A stretch of 52,212 nucleotides of DNA, taken from Bacteroidales bacterium (lineage in GTDB: Bacteria > Bacteroidota > Bacteroidia > Bacteroidales > AUK083). The stretch is from contig JAGGUV010000095.1 of the NCBI GenBank assembly GCA_021158345.1, forward strand, positions 1 to 52,212, given 5' to 3'. This document shows positions 8,782-16,006 of this stretch, piece after piece. The notes under the pieces are model-generated. The model did not search any database and was not told the origin of the DNA. It was given only the letters and a program-made list of their open reading frames with translations. Position 1 is the first letter of the stretch, and the number at the start of each line of letters is the position of its first letter. The position numbers and the translations under genes were made by a program.

Positions 8782-10578
8782 ATGTCCTATCAAAAAAAAA
8801 TATTACGAGTAAACCTATCTTCTAAAAAAATTACTACAGAAGATTTGCCAATGGATTTGGCAAAAAATTACATAGGTGGACGAGGATTAGCCTCAAAAAT
8901 TTTATACGACGAAATTGACCCAACAATTGATGCATTATCGCCGAAAAACAAACTTATCTTCTCAACTGGACCGCTAACCGGAACAAATGCACCAACAGGC
9001 GGACGTTATATGGTTGTTACAAAAGGACCTTTAACCGGGACAATTGCATCAAGCAACTCAGGTGGATTTTTTGGAGCAAAATTCAAAAATACAGGTTACG
9101 ACTTAATCATTTTTGAAGGCAAAGCCGATACCCCTTGCTATCTTTATCTTGATGATGAAAAATCAGAATTGCGAGATGCTTCACATGTGTGGGGAAAAGA
9201 TGTTTATGAAACTACCGACATACTTTTAAAAGAAGCTCCGGGCAGAGCCAAAGTTGCTTGCATTGGTCAAGCCGGTGAAAGATTATCTTTGATGGCAGCT
9301 ATAATGAACGATAAAGGTCGTGCTGCAGGACGTACCGGTGTAGGAGCAGTTATGGGAAGTAAAAATCTGAAAGCTGTTGTTGTTTCCGGTAAGAAAAAAG
9401 TATTAATTGAAGATAAAGAAGCATTTACTACTGCTGTGAAACAACGAATAAAAATGCTAAAAGAAAACGGCGTTACCGGGCAAGGTTTGCCAGCTTTGGG
9501 AACAAAAGTTTTAGATAAAATTATTAATGACAGTGGTTTGTATCCTACCTTTAATTTTCAGGAAGCTGTTTTTGAAAACACCGATGAAGTTTCCGGAGAA
9601 GCATTAGTAGAAAAACAATACTTGATTAAAAATGTAGCTTGCTTTGCTTGCCCAATTGCTTGTGGTAGATTAGTTGAACTACCAACCGGACTAAAAGGCG
9701 AAGGTCCTGAATATGAAACAGGTTGGGCTTTTGGTGCTAATTGTGGAGTTAAAGATTTGAATGCAATTACTCAAGCTAATTTTTTGTGTAATCAATATGG
9801 TTTAGATACTATTTCTGTAGGTGCCACTATAGCTGCTGCTATGGAACTTTACCAAAAAGGATACATCAAAAAAGAAGAATTAGACAAAGGTCCTGAACTA
9901 AAATTTGGAAACTCAGAAGCTATTGTTTATTACACAAAAAAAATTGCACTTCGCGAAGGCATCGGTGATAAATTGGCATTAGGCTCTTACAGATTTGCCG
10001 AAAGTTACGGACATCCTGAATTCTCAATGACTGTTAAAAAACAAGAAATCCCTGCTTACGACCCAAGAGGCGTTCAAGGTCACGGACTTGGTTATGCCAC
10101 AAATAACAGAGGCGGATGCCATGTTAGATCATACTTAATTTCTCCGGAAATTGTTGGAATGCCTGAAAAATTAGACCCTCAAGAACTTAATGGAAAACCT
10201 GAATGGGTGAAAATTTTTCAAGACTTAACCGGTGTAATTGATTCTGCCGGTTTATGCTTATTCACATCTTTTGCCTTGGGTGCCGGCGATTACAAAGATT
10301 TAATAAATGCTGATACAGGCTTTAATTATACCGAAGAAGAACTGATGAAAGTAGGTGAAAGAATTTGGAATCTTGAACGTATGTTTAATCTGAAAGCCGG
10401 ATTTACAGCTGTTGATGATACACTTCCAAATCGATTGCTAAATGACCCCGTTCCCAGTGGTCCAAACAAGGGTCATGTTCACAGATTGTCTGAACTATTA
10501 CCTAAATATTACAAACTAAGAGGTTGGAACGAAAAAGGTGTTCCTACAGATGAGAAAATAAAAGAATTAGGAATATAA
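8782..10578 (+). CDS. aor: Tungsten-type aldehyde:ferredoxin oxidoreductase (AOR family)
   Basis: Oxidises aldehydes to carboxylic acids (or reduces acids) with electrons passed to ferredoxin, using a tungsto- or molybdo-bispterin cofactor and one 4Fe-4S cluster; cytoplasmic. The 598 residues match the family length. N-terminal GGRGLASKILYDE (about 32-44) and GPLTGTNAPTGGRYMVVTKG (about 68-87) are pterin-binding family motifs. The cluster ligands are visible as Cys287, Cys290 and Cys294 in CFACPIAC plus Cys492 in SAGLCLF, almost the spacing known from Pyrococcus furiosus AOR. The gene stands alone with its own promoter and a strong terminator. Parts are richer in G+C than neighbours (hand count 29 of 60 bases at 9301-9360), which may mean transfer. 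Partner genes for cofactor or ferredoxin are not adjacent. Confidence 0.94.
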   Translation: MSYQKKILRVNLSSKKITTEDLPMDLAKNYIGGRGLASKILYDEIDPTIDALSPKNKLIFSTGPLTGTNAPTGGRYMVVTKGPLTGTIASSNSGGFFGAKFKNTGYDLIIFEGKADTPCYLYLDDEKSELRDASHVWGKDVYETTDILLKEAPGRAKVACIGQAGERLSLMAAIMNDKGRAAGRTGVGAVMGSKNLKAVVVSGKKKVLIEDKEAFTTAVKQRIKMLKENGVTGQGLPALGTKVLDKIINDSGLYPTFNFQEAVFENTDEVSGEALVEKQYLIKNVACFACPIACGRLVELPTGLKGEGPEYETGWAFGANCGVKDLNAITQANFLCNQYGLDTISVGATIAAAMELYQKGYIKKEELDKGPELKFGNSEAIVYYTKKIALREGIGDKLALGSYRFAESYGHPEFSMTVKKQEIPAYDPRGVQGHGLGYATNNRGGCHVRSYLISPEIVGMPEKLDPQELNGKPEWVKIFQDLTGVIDSAGLCLFTSFALGAGDYKDLINADTGFNYTEEELMKVGERIWNLERMFNLKAGFTAVDDTLPNRLLNDPVPSGPNKGHVHRLSELLPKYYKLRGWNEKGVPTDEKIKELGI

Positions 10579-10607
10579 CAAAATTAATTCCTTTATAATT
10601 GAGACAA

Positions 10608-10627
10608 CTGCAAAAAACACATTGCAG
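10608..10627. repeat. CTGCAA/TTGCAG inverted repeat
   Basis: CTGCAA (10608-10613) and TTGCAG (10622-10627) form a 6-bp hairpin with an 8-base loop just after the oxidoreductase stop codon and before the stronger terminator. It may be a REP-like repeat or a minor 3' RNA structure; no T-tract follows. Confidence 0.4.
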
Positions 10628-10654
10628 GTTCGTTTCAACAAAATAAAATAAAAA

Positions 10655-10688
10655 AACAGAGGTAGTTTTAATTACCTCTGTTTTTTTT
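10655..10688 (+). terminator. Rho-independent terminator after the oxidoreductase gene
   Basis: CAGAGGTA (10657-10664) pairs with TACCTCTG (10673-10680) around an 8-base loop, followed at once by eight T (10681-10688) and preceded by a run of A, so it could also act on the opposite strand. It closes the oxidoreductase transcript. Confidence 0.88.
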
Positions 10689-10760
10689 CGACTAATATTA
10701 ATTATTTCTGTATATTTTACTTTTTACTTGTTTATTGATTATTGAGTGTTTTTTAGTTTG

Positions 10761-10794
10761 GCTACTGACTGCTAACTGCCGCCTGAAGACTGCC
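10761..10794. repeat. Short ACTGC-rich imperfect repeat
   Basis: Overlapping CTACTGACTG, CTAACTGCC and GAAGACTGCC units form a degenerate run in the gap between the oxidoreductase terminator and the T9SS relic. It is non-coding by eye; its meaning is unknown. Confidence 0.35.
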
Positions 10795-10804
10795 CTCTCA
10801 CACA

Positions 10805-10906
10805 CTATTCTCCACTAATCTTTATTACCTTATTTCTGAACAATAGTTCGTTGCCGCTCGAAATGATAATCATATAAACTCCTTCGTCGTTTAAATGCTT
10901 CGAATT
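10805..10906 (-). pseudogene. Relic of a T9SS type A C-terminal sorting domain
   Basis: Read on the minus strand, 33 codons ending in TAG translate to a peptide that starts NSKHLNDEGVYMIII and ends FRNKVIKISGE. This is the final part of a T9SS sorting domain, which typically reads LNxGxYxxxI...KxVKI. Two stop codons (TGA TAG) sit immediately upstream in frame (10907-10912), exactly where the CCCGCAAG hairpin repeat begins. No signal peptide or passenger domain remains in the window. It therefore looks like the 3' end of a secreted-protein gene cut off by a repeat insertion or deletion. The reading is direct; the history is inference. Confidence 0.7.
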
Positions 10907-10911
10907 CTATC

Positions 10912-10940
10912 ACCCGCAAGATTTTAAAAACCTTGCGGGT
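10912..10940. repeat. CCCGCAAG/CTTGCGGG hairpin repeat
   Basis: ACCCGCAAG (10912-10920) and CTTGCGGGT (10932-10940) form a perfect 9-bp stem with an 11-base AT loop. It directly abuts the truncated T9SS sorting-domain relic, so it marks a breakpoint. The rest of the 10579-11006 gap (10941-11006) contains no gene I can support. Confidence 0.65.
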
Positions 10941-11006
10941 ATTTAAAAAATAATCTTCAATATCTGCATATTACCCAAATTACGTATAGCCTTTATTGGC
11001 GTTTAG

Positions 11007-11918
11007 TTATTTTTTATTTTTTCTAATCGACTGTTTCACAAGACTTAAAATATATTCCAAATTCTCATCATCTTTTACTTGAATTTCAAAATCTCCATTT
11101 CCCCAATGACCAGTTGTTGAAACATCTCTCGTAATTCCTTTTGTGTCTTCGAGTTCTCCTTTGCTCATATTAATCCACATTTTCAATGCTTTTTTCTGTG
11201 GTAAAATATCAATCACATTTCTTCCTGCCACAAATGCTATATATTTTTTCTTTGGCTTAACTTCAAGATTATCTAAATTCAGAATAGCATTTTTAAATTT
11301 TTCGTAAAGTTCTTCTATTTCTTCGTTAACATTTTCTAAATGTTCTTGTTCAGAATAAACTTTAATTTCTTTAATTACGTGGTCTATTGTTTTGTCAGTC
11401 TTTGAGATAGTTTTTATACTTTCTTGTGCTCCAGCCTTTTGTATTTGTTCAAAAGCAACAGAATTGTTTTCGTATCTTTTTACTTCCCATAATTCTATGG
11501 GTAAATCTTTAAAGTTAATTGCTTCCCTTTGGTATGTTGTAAATGCAGGGGAAATAAACATAACACGTGATTGTGACCAATCTAGGTCGTTTCGTTTCAA
11601 CGTTTTGTCAAGATTTTCGTTAAATTCTAATATAAAATCTGCTTTGTTATTTAGCATTAATGATAAATAAGCATATCCTTGGTCTATAACGCTGAAATTT
11701 TTATCCCTTTTATATTCAATGATAACAAAAGCATTTGCATCTTTATCAAAGGCAAGTGTATCAATTCTAAAATTATTCAGAGCAAATTCCGATTTAACAA
11801 AATCAAGTCCGAAAATTGTATTCAGATTTTGTTCTGTTAAGGTTTGAATTTCTTTCTCAAGTTTGAACGGCTTTTCCATTATATACTCTAATCTATTTCC
11901 TATTTTAAAAAGTGCCAT
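11007..11918 (-). CDS. DUF5655-type protein with N-terminal nuclease-fold domain
   Basis: A 303-residue protein with two parts. The N-terminal half (about 20-165) looks like a PD-(D/E)xK restriction-endonuclease-like fold: Asp53 in FRIDTLAF and the pair Glu68/Lys70 in VIIEYKRD fit the D...ExK catalytic pattern seen in NucS/DUF91-type proteins. A charged linker (about 170-205) leads to a C-terminal domain (about 205-300) resembling DUF5655, with KYIAFVAGRNVIDILPQKK and GHWGNGDFEIQV. It has no signal peptide, so it should be cytoplasmic. A possible -7 element, TATATTTG on the minus strand at 11987-11994, precedes it. It lies alone in an accessory patch beside repeats. A role in DNA processing or defence is possible but unproven. 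Confidence 0.72.
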   Translation of the reverse strand: MALFKIGNRLEYIMEKPFKLEKEIQTLTEQNLNTIFGLDFVKSEFALNNFRIDTLAFDKDANAFVIIEYKRDKNFSVIDQGYAYLSLMLNNKADFILEFNENLDKTLKRNDLDWSQSRVMFISPAFTTYQREAINFKDLPIELWEVKRYENNSVAFEQIQKAGAQESIKTISKTDKTIDHVIKEIKVYSEQEHLENVNEEIEELYEKFKNAILNLDNLEVKPKKKYIAFVAGRNVIDILPQKKALKMWINMSKGELEDTKGITRDVSTTGHWGNGDFEIQVKDDENLEYILSLVKQSIRKNKK

Positions 11919-12085
11919 TTTTTATTTCTATTTATGTTGTTTATTCTTGAATTCAGGTTCTTTTTTATAATTTTTTTATCAATTATCAAATATAAAAAAA
12001 AATTTCAACCTATGCTACAATTAATTTTTATATAAAAAAAACATTATCTTTACATCAGAATTTAAACTCCTAAAAAACTATTATC

Positions 12086-13249
12086 ATGAAAACTATAAAA
12101 TTGTTTTTATTTGTTTTTGTCTCTGTGATATTATTTTCAAATTGTAATAAAAATGCTAATAATATAGCAAAGATAAAAGAACAGGGAAATTTTGAATGTT
12201 TTCCCGAAGGCACAGTAAAAGAAGACGGAGAATGTTGTTTAAATTGCGAAACTTCTGCTGTGGCATATTATAATGATAAAATATTTATGGCTATTGATAA
12301 AGTATATCCTGATCATTCGCCTGTATTTTATACAGATTATAATAGAAATTCTATATTGGAAGAAAAACCTCCATACCAGGAAGGTCCTATTTTTTATGCA
12401 AAATATACCCAGGCATTTAATCCCAAAAAAATAAATATTCTGGAAAATAAAAAGCTTCAAGAGGCTAGAAAATTCGAAGATTTTACTCTTACTCCTGATA
12501 ATAAATATATCTTACTTTCAACTGCTTTTAACAGAATAGATCCCAAATATAATATGCTTTTAGCATGGGACACCAAAAACAATAAAGCTATAAATATTAT
12601 TTCTCCTTCTGTTGATGAAAACGGATTTATCAGCTCTATAAAAATCCATAAAAATATTTCAAAAATTTTATTTAATAATACTGATAAAGAAAACTATTTT
12701 AAAATAGAAGGCTTAGCTGCTATTCCAGGTAATAAATTTTTGTTCGGTGTTCGCGAGCAGGGAAAATCTTATACTGATTTTGATTATTGCATTAAAATAA
12801 TTCAGGTTACATATACTATTGAAAATGACATTATTAAACTAAATGATGATTTTAAATTAATTTATAATTATCATCCTGAAAAAAATCTGAATTTAGAATT
12901 ACCAATAGCTTTATCAAGTATAGAATATGATAAATTCAATGATAGATTATATTTGCTTACAAGCTACGAGCATTCTGATACTGACACAGGTGTTGGTGCA
13001 TATTTATGGACTTTACCCATAGAAAAATTGTATAAAAATCTGCCTCCTGAACTTGTTTTAAAGGATGATAATAAACCTTTATTGTTTGCACATAAATCAG
13101 AAGGCATTAGTGTTTTAGATAAAAAAACCGTTTTTATTATTAATGATGACGACAGAATATTAGGCAGGGCAGATATCACAGATCCTGAAAGACAATTTTT
13201 CAGAAAGCCCAATCAAACATCATATTATATTGTACGTTTCAGAAATTGA
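12086..13249 (+). CDS. Predicted lipoprotein, DUF3616/phytase-esterase-like beta-propeller
   Basis: A 387-residue exported lipoprotein with no firmly assigned function. The signal peptide (about 1-19) ends in a lipobox, LFSNC, putting Cys20 at the mature N-terminus. The body contains propeller-like strands such as YYNDKIFMAID, FEDFTLTPDNKYILLST and KIEGLAAIPGNKFLFGVRE (about 211-229); the last resembles DUF3616 and esterase-like phytase proteins. A cysteine-rich stretch, CFPEGTVKEDGECCLNC, lies near residues 38-54. A near-consensus -7, TATCTTTA (12045-12052), precedes the start. It converges on the 5'-nucleotidase lipoprotein gene with 13 bases between stops. A phosphoesterase role would suit that neighbour, but this is inference. 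Confidence 0.65.
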   Translation: MKTIKLFLFVFVSVILFSNCNKNANNIAKIKEQGNFECFPEGTVKEDGECCLNCETSAVAYYNDKIFMAIDKVYPDHSPVFYTDYNRNSILEEKPPYQEGPIFYAKYTQAFNPKKINILENKKLQEARKFEDFTLTPDNKYILLSTAFNRIDPKYNMLLAWDTKNNKAINIISPSVDENGFISSIKIHKNISKILFNNTDKENYFKIEGLAAIPGNKFLFGVREQGKSYTDFDYCIKIIQVTYTIENDIIKLNDDFKLIYNYHPEKNLNLELPIALSSIEYDKFNDRLYLLTSYEHSDTDTGVGAYLWTLPIEKLYKNLPPELVLKDDNKPLLFAHKSEGISVLDKKTVFIINDDDRILGRADITDPERQFFRKPNQTSYYIVRFRN

Positions 13250-13262
13250 TATTTTGTAAAAT

Positions 13263-15041
13263 TTAATTTTCAAACAACAGCTTATAATCTTTTTCTTTAG
13301 CTTTATTATACCATTTTGTTGGAATAATTTTCCAGTTATTATTTGCTTTGGGATTTATAGTTTTATTTTTCTCAATCCATTTCATCAGATAATATCTAAT
13401 ATCTCTATCAGTAGAATTAATAAGACGTTCCGATAATTTATCCTGAGGAATTTTAGCTCCCTGGGTAAGATGTCCTCCCCCACCGCAGCCTCTGTATGAG
13501 TTTACTGCCACAAGATATTTTTTATCCATATCAAAAGCTTTGCCATTTGTCATTGAGATTATCTTTATTTTTTCACCTTTAGGTTTTGAGACATCAACAA
13601 TATAATTTATTCCTTCTGCTGATTCATAATTAAAAAACGGTGTTGATAAATATTTTTTCCCTGATGAGGATGTTTTATCACTAAAATTAAGAAGATGGTC
13701 GTTTTCATTCTTCATCCGGTTAAACCAAAGATTATAAGAATATTCAAGGACATCCTTTATCTCTTTTCCACTCAATTGTATTGTATATAAAAAATTTTCA
13801 TATTTATATAATTTAAACATATCTCTCACATGAAGAGTGCCTTTATTTATTTCAGTGTCAAAAGAAAAAGGAGCTGCAAACGAAATATCAGCCTTTGAAA
13901 TTTTAAGTTGAAGATTATGGATTAAATCAATAAAAGGGGAATCACCAAAGAATGCGTCTTTTGTGCTTATTGTTTTTGATATTGTGCCAACAGGCTTTGA
14001 CACAAATTTATTTACAGATACAAAATAAGGTTTAAATTTTTCCACAAAATCTTTATCAGGTTTAAATTTATACGTTTTAACAATATCCCCTGAAATAGTT
14101 TTATTATAAGCTTTATTTTTAGCTTTATTTTTATTGTTAAAATCAAAAGATATATTTGCAACAGCAAAATCGTATGCCCTTGAAGTTGGTCCCAATATCA
14201 AAACATCTTTTCCTTTTGGATTTTTGGCATAAAAATTCCAGCCTTTATGATCGTGGCCAACAAAAATAATATCGAAACCTTCAACCTGCTGTGCTACAAG
14301 CAAAGAGGCATTTTCATTTTTCGGTGTATCGGCAGTTTCATTGTTAAAAGTAAAATCTATTCCTGAATGAAATAAGCCAACAATCAAATCAGGTTTCTCT
14401 TTTTTCTTAATAATTTTTATCCATTTTTTCGCCGAGATAATCATATCTTCAAATTCAATGCCTTTCCATAAATTTTCGGGCAACCAAAATGGAATACTTG
14501 GCGTTGTTAATCCCAAAACGGCAATCTTTACACCCTTTTTATAAAATATTTTATAAGGATTAAAATATGGCTTTTTTGTTTTTATATTTATTGCATTAGC
14601 TGCTAACCATGGAAAATCCGATTCTTTTACAAGTTTATCATATACTTCATGACCCGGTTCAATATCATGGTTGCCTACAGTTGCTGCATCATAATTAAGA
14701 TAATTCATTGTGGCGGAACAGATATGTTTAACTTTTTTGTCAATAATATTATTGTAATACACTGTTGGGTCGCCCTGTAAAATATCGCCATTGTCAAGTA
14801 ATATCACATTCTGGTTTTTGTTTGCTCTTTGTTGTTTTATATAAGTTGCAATTTGAGCAACAGAATTTGATGAGGCTTTGTTATCCAAAAAATCAAAAGG
14901 AAATATTGCACCATGAATATCGCTGGTTACAATTAGCTTGAAATTTACTTTATCAGGTCTCTTGCTTTTATTGCATGACGAAACAGTTATTAATAAAATT
15001 ATTATTAATATTTTACTTATTATTGTTTTTAAATATTTCAT
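13263..15041 (-). CDS. 5'-nucleotidase / 2',3'-cyclic phosphodiesterase-type lipoprotein
   Basis: Surface or periplasmic metallophosphoesterase of the UshA/CpdB family that releases phosphate and nucleosides from extracellular nucleotides. The signal peptide ends in the lipobox VSSC, with Cys23 lipidated. The metallophosphatase domain shows all metal-binding motifs in order: SDIHGAI, DNGDILQGDP, VGNHDIEPG, GLFHSGID and VGHDHKG. The C-terminal nucleotidase domain (about 350-560) contains FAAPFSFD, the substrate-binding YSYNLWFNRM stretch and NSYRGCGGGGHL, which resembles the CpdB-type NNYRxxGGGG loop. The 592-residue length is typical. No terminator is obvious between it and the convergent lipoprotein gene. 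Exact substrate preference cannot be read from sequence. Confidence 0.88.
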   Translation of the reverse strand: MKYLKTIISKILIIILLITVSSCNKSKRPDKVNFKLIVTSDIHGAIFPFDFLDNKASSNSVAQIATYIKQQRANKNQNVILLDNGDILQGDPTVYYNNIIDKKVKHICSATMNYLNYDAATVGNHDIEPGHEVYDKLVKESDFPWLAANAINIKTKKPYFNPYKIFYKKGVKIAVLGLTTPSIPFWLPENLWKGIEFEDMIISAKKWIKIIKKKEKPDLIVGLFHSGIDFTFNNETADTPKNENASLLVAQQVEGFDIIFVGHDHKGWNFYAKNPKGKDVLILGPTSRAYDFAVANISFDFNNKNKAKNKAYNKTISGDIVKTYKFKPDKDFVEKFKPYFVSVNKFVSKPVGTISKTISTKDAFFGDSPFIDLIHNLQLKISKADISFAAPFSFDTEINKGTLHVRDMFKLYKYENFLYTIQLSGKEIKDVLEYSYNLWFNRMKNENDHLLNFSDKTSSSGKKYLSTPFFNYESAEGINYIVDVSKPKGEKIKIISMTNGKAFDMDKKYLVAVNSYRGCGGGGHLTQGAKIPQDKLSERLINSTDRDIRYYLMKWIEKNKTINPKANNNWKIIPTKWYNKAKEKDYKLLFEN

Positions 15042-15050
15042 TTTTTTATA

Positions 15051-15261
15051 TTAAAAAATTCCACCTCCAATTAATAAACGAAAAATTGCAATAATTAAAA
15101 CTACAAGGTTTAAATCTCTGCCTGTTTTTTTTTCACAAAATATACCAATAACAATTCCTATTATGCAGATTATTAAAGATATCCAGTTCAACCATCCCAG
15201 CAATGGAAATAAACCTATTATTGTTATTATTAAGGATACAACACCTAAGATTAATTTTCAT
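15051..15261 (-). pseudogene. Small two- to three-helix membrane protein gene, frameshifted at its start
   Basis: On the minus strand, an open frame after a TGA at 15260-15258 encodes 68 residues beginning KLILGVVSLIITIIGLFPLL and ending FRLLIGGGIF, with a central GWLNWISLIICIIGIVIGIF helix and a CEKKTGRDLNLV loop. This is the layout of small Bacteroidota membrane proteins with a PLLGWLNW motif. The only ATG (15261-15259) is one frame off: the bases ATGAAAATTA would give Met-Lys-Leu-Ile in the right frame if one A of the AAAA run were missing. The span, 211 bases, is 70 codons plus one base. It is therefore a fresh frameshift, a sequencing error or a non-ATG start. It lies directly upstream of the nucleotidase gene on the same strand. 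Function unknown. Confidence 0.6.
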
Positions 15262-15396
15262 ATTTATATATTTTACACCATACATCAAAAATATATTTTT
15301 TATGTGAATTAATTTCAACTATCTGAAAAAAACCATAAGACTATTTTTCATCTATTTATATTTAACTAATTTGTTAATATTATGTATTTTACGTTA

Positions 15397-15533
15397 GCCA
15401 CTAATACACGAATGAAATCGGTATTATAATTTAATCATTCCCTTACTTGCCCTGTAACGTAATGTGTACAGGGCTTGCCCTGTAATTTACCCTGTAGCGA
15501 AGCATATCAGGGTGAAATGTACAGGGCTTGCCC
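15397..15533. repeat. Palindromic TACAGGGC/GCCCTGTA repeats and a dispersed motif
   Basis: A GCCACTAATACACGAATG motif at about 15397-15414 resembles the GCCACGAATGC motif near the window start. It is followed by a palindromic block: TACAGGGC-TT-GCCCTGTA is a perfect 8-bp hairpin with a 2-base loop at 15467-15484, and GTACAGGGCTTGCCC occurs twice (15466-15480 and 15519-15533). CTTGCCCTGTAA is also repeated near 15447 and 15474. The unit looks like a REP element. The remaining gap from 15534 to 15803 is AT-rich and holds nothing else I can support. Confidence 0.62.
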
Positions 15534-15803
15534 AAATTAATTCTAAAATCCAAATTCTAAAATCTAAATTCCCTTTGGTCATGAATGTTTCATCTACACA
15601 TAAACACAGGTATTATTACAACAATTTCTTTTATGAAACCCCTCTCCGATATTGTATTTACTGATTATCTAACCTGTTTTTACACATTGCTTTTTATTAA
15701 TTTTTACAGAGCTGTTTATTACTAATAAAATTAAATTTTATATAAAAATAGCATTTTTCTAACAACCACTAAATTAAATAATAAGATTTTCATAATAAAA
15801 GGT

Positions 15804-15832
15804 ATTGTAATATTAAAAAATATATATATTTG
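15804..15832 (+). promoter_or_regulatory. Promoter of tRNA-Leu
   Basis: ATTG (15804-15807), 17 bases and TATATTTG (15825-15832) match the Bacteroidota promoter pattern and end 18 bases before the tRNA starts. Confidence 0.55.
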
Positions 15833-15850
15833 CACACCAAAATAATACCT

Positions 15851-15933
15851 GCGGATGTGGCGTAATTGGTAGCCGCGCTAGACTTAGGATCTAGTGGTCC
15901 TAGACCGTGGGGGTTCGAGTCCCTTCATCCGCA
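15851..15933 (+). tRNA. tRNA-Leu (anticodon UAG)
   Basis: A full cloverleaf can be drawn. The acceptor stem pairs GCGGATG (15851-15857) with CATCCGC (15926-15932), with A as discriminator base. The anticodon stem CTAGA/TCTAG holds the loop CTTAGGA, giving anticodon UAG and so leucine. A class II long variable arm lies between the anticodon arm and the T arm, as in tRNA-Leu, and the T arm contains GGTTCGAGTCC. CCA is not encoded; a T-rich stretch follows at once. It sits directly upstream of tig and has its own promoter, and read-through into tig is possible. Confidence 0.96.
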
Positions 15934-16006
15934 CTTTTTTAGAATACCGTTCAATAACTTATTGAACTGTATTTTTATTTATATACAATCAATATTTTTT
16001 TTTAAA

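Noticed and set aside
15133-15318. 61-codon minus-strand ORF starting at the same region as the small membrane protein
   Set aside because: Another frame over the same bases gives a coherent membrane protein; this frame does not.
15464-15664. 66-codon ORF in the gap before the tRNA
   Set aside because: It lies over the palindromic repeats, and its composition is not protein-like.
15866-16006. The open frame of trigger factor extends upstream through the tRNA
   Set aside because: The extension runs through the tRNA gene and a non-protein-like stretch; the ATG at 16007 gives the expected MNITRED start.
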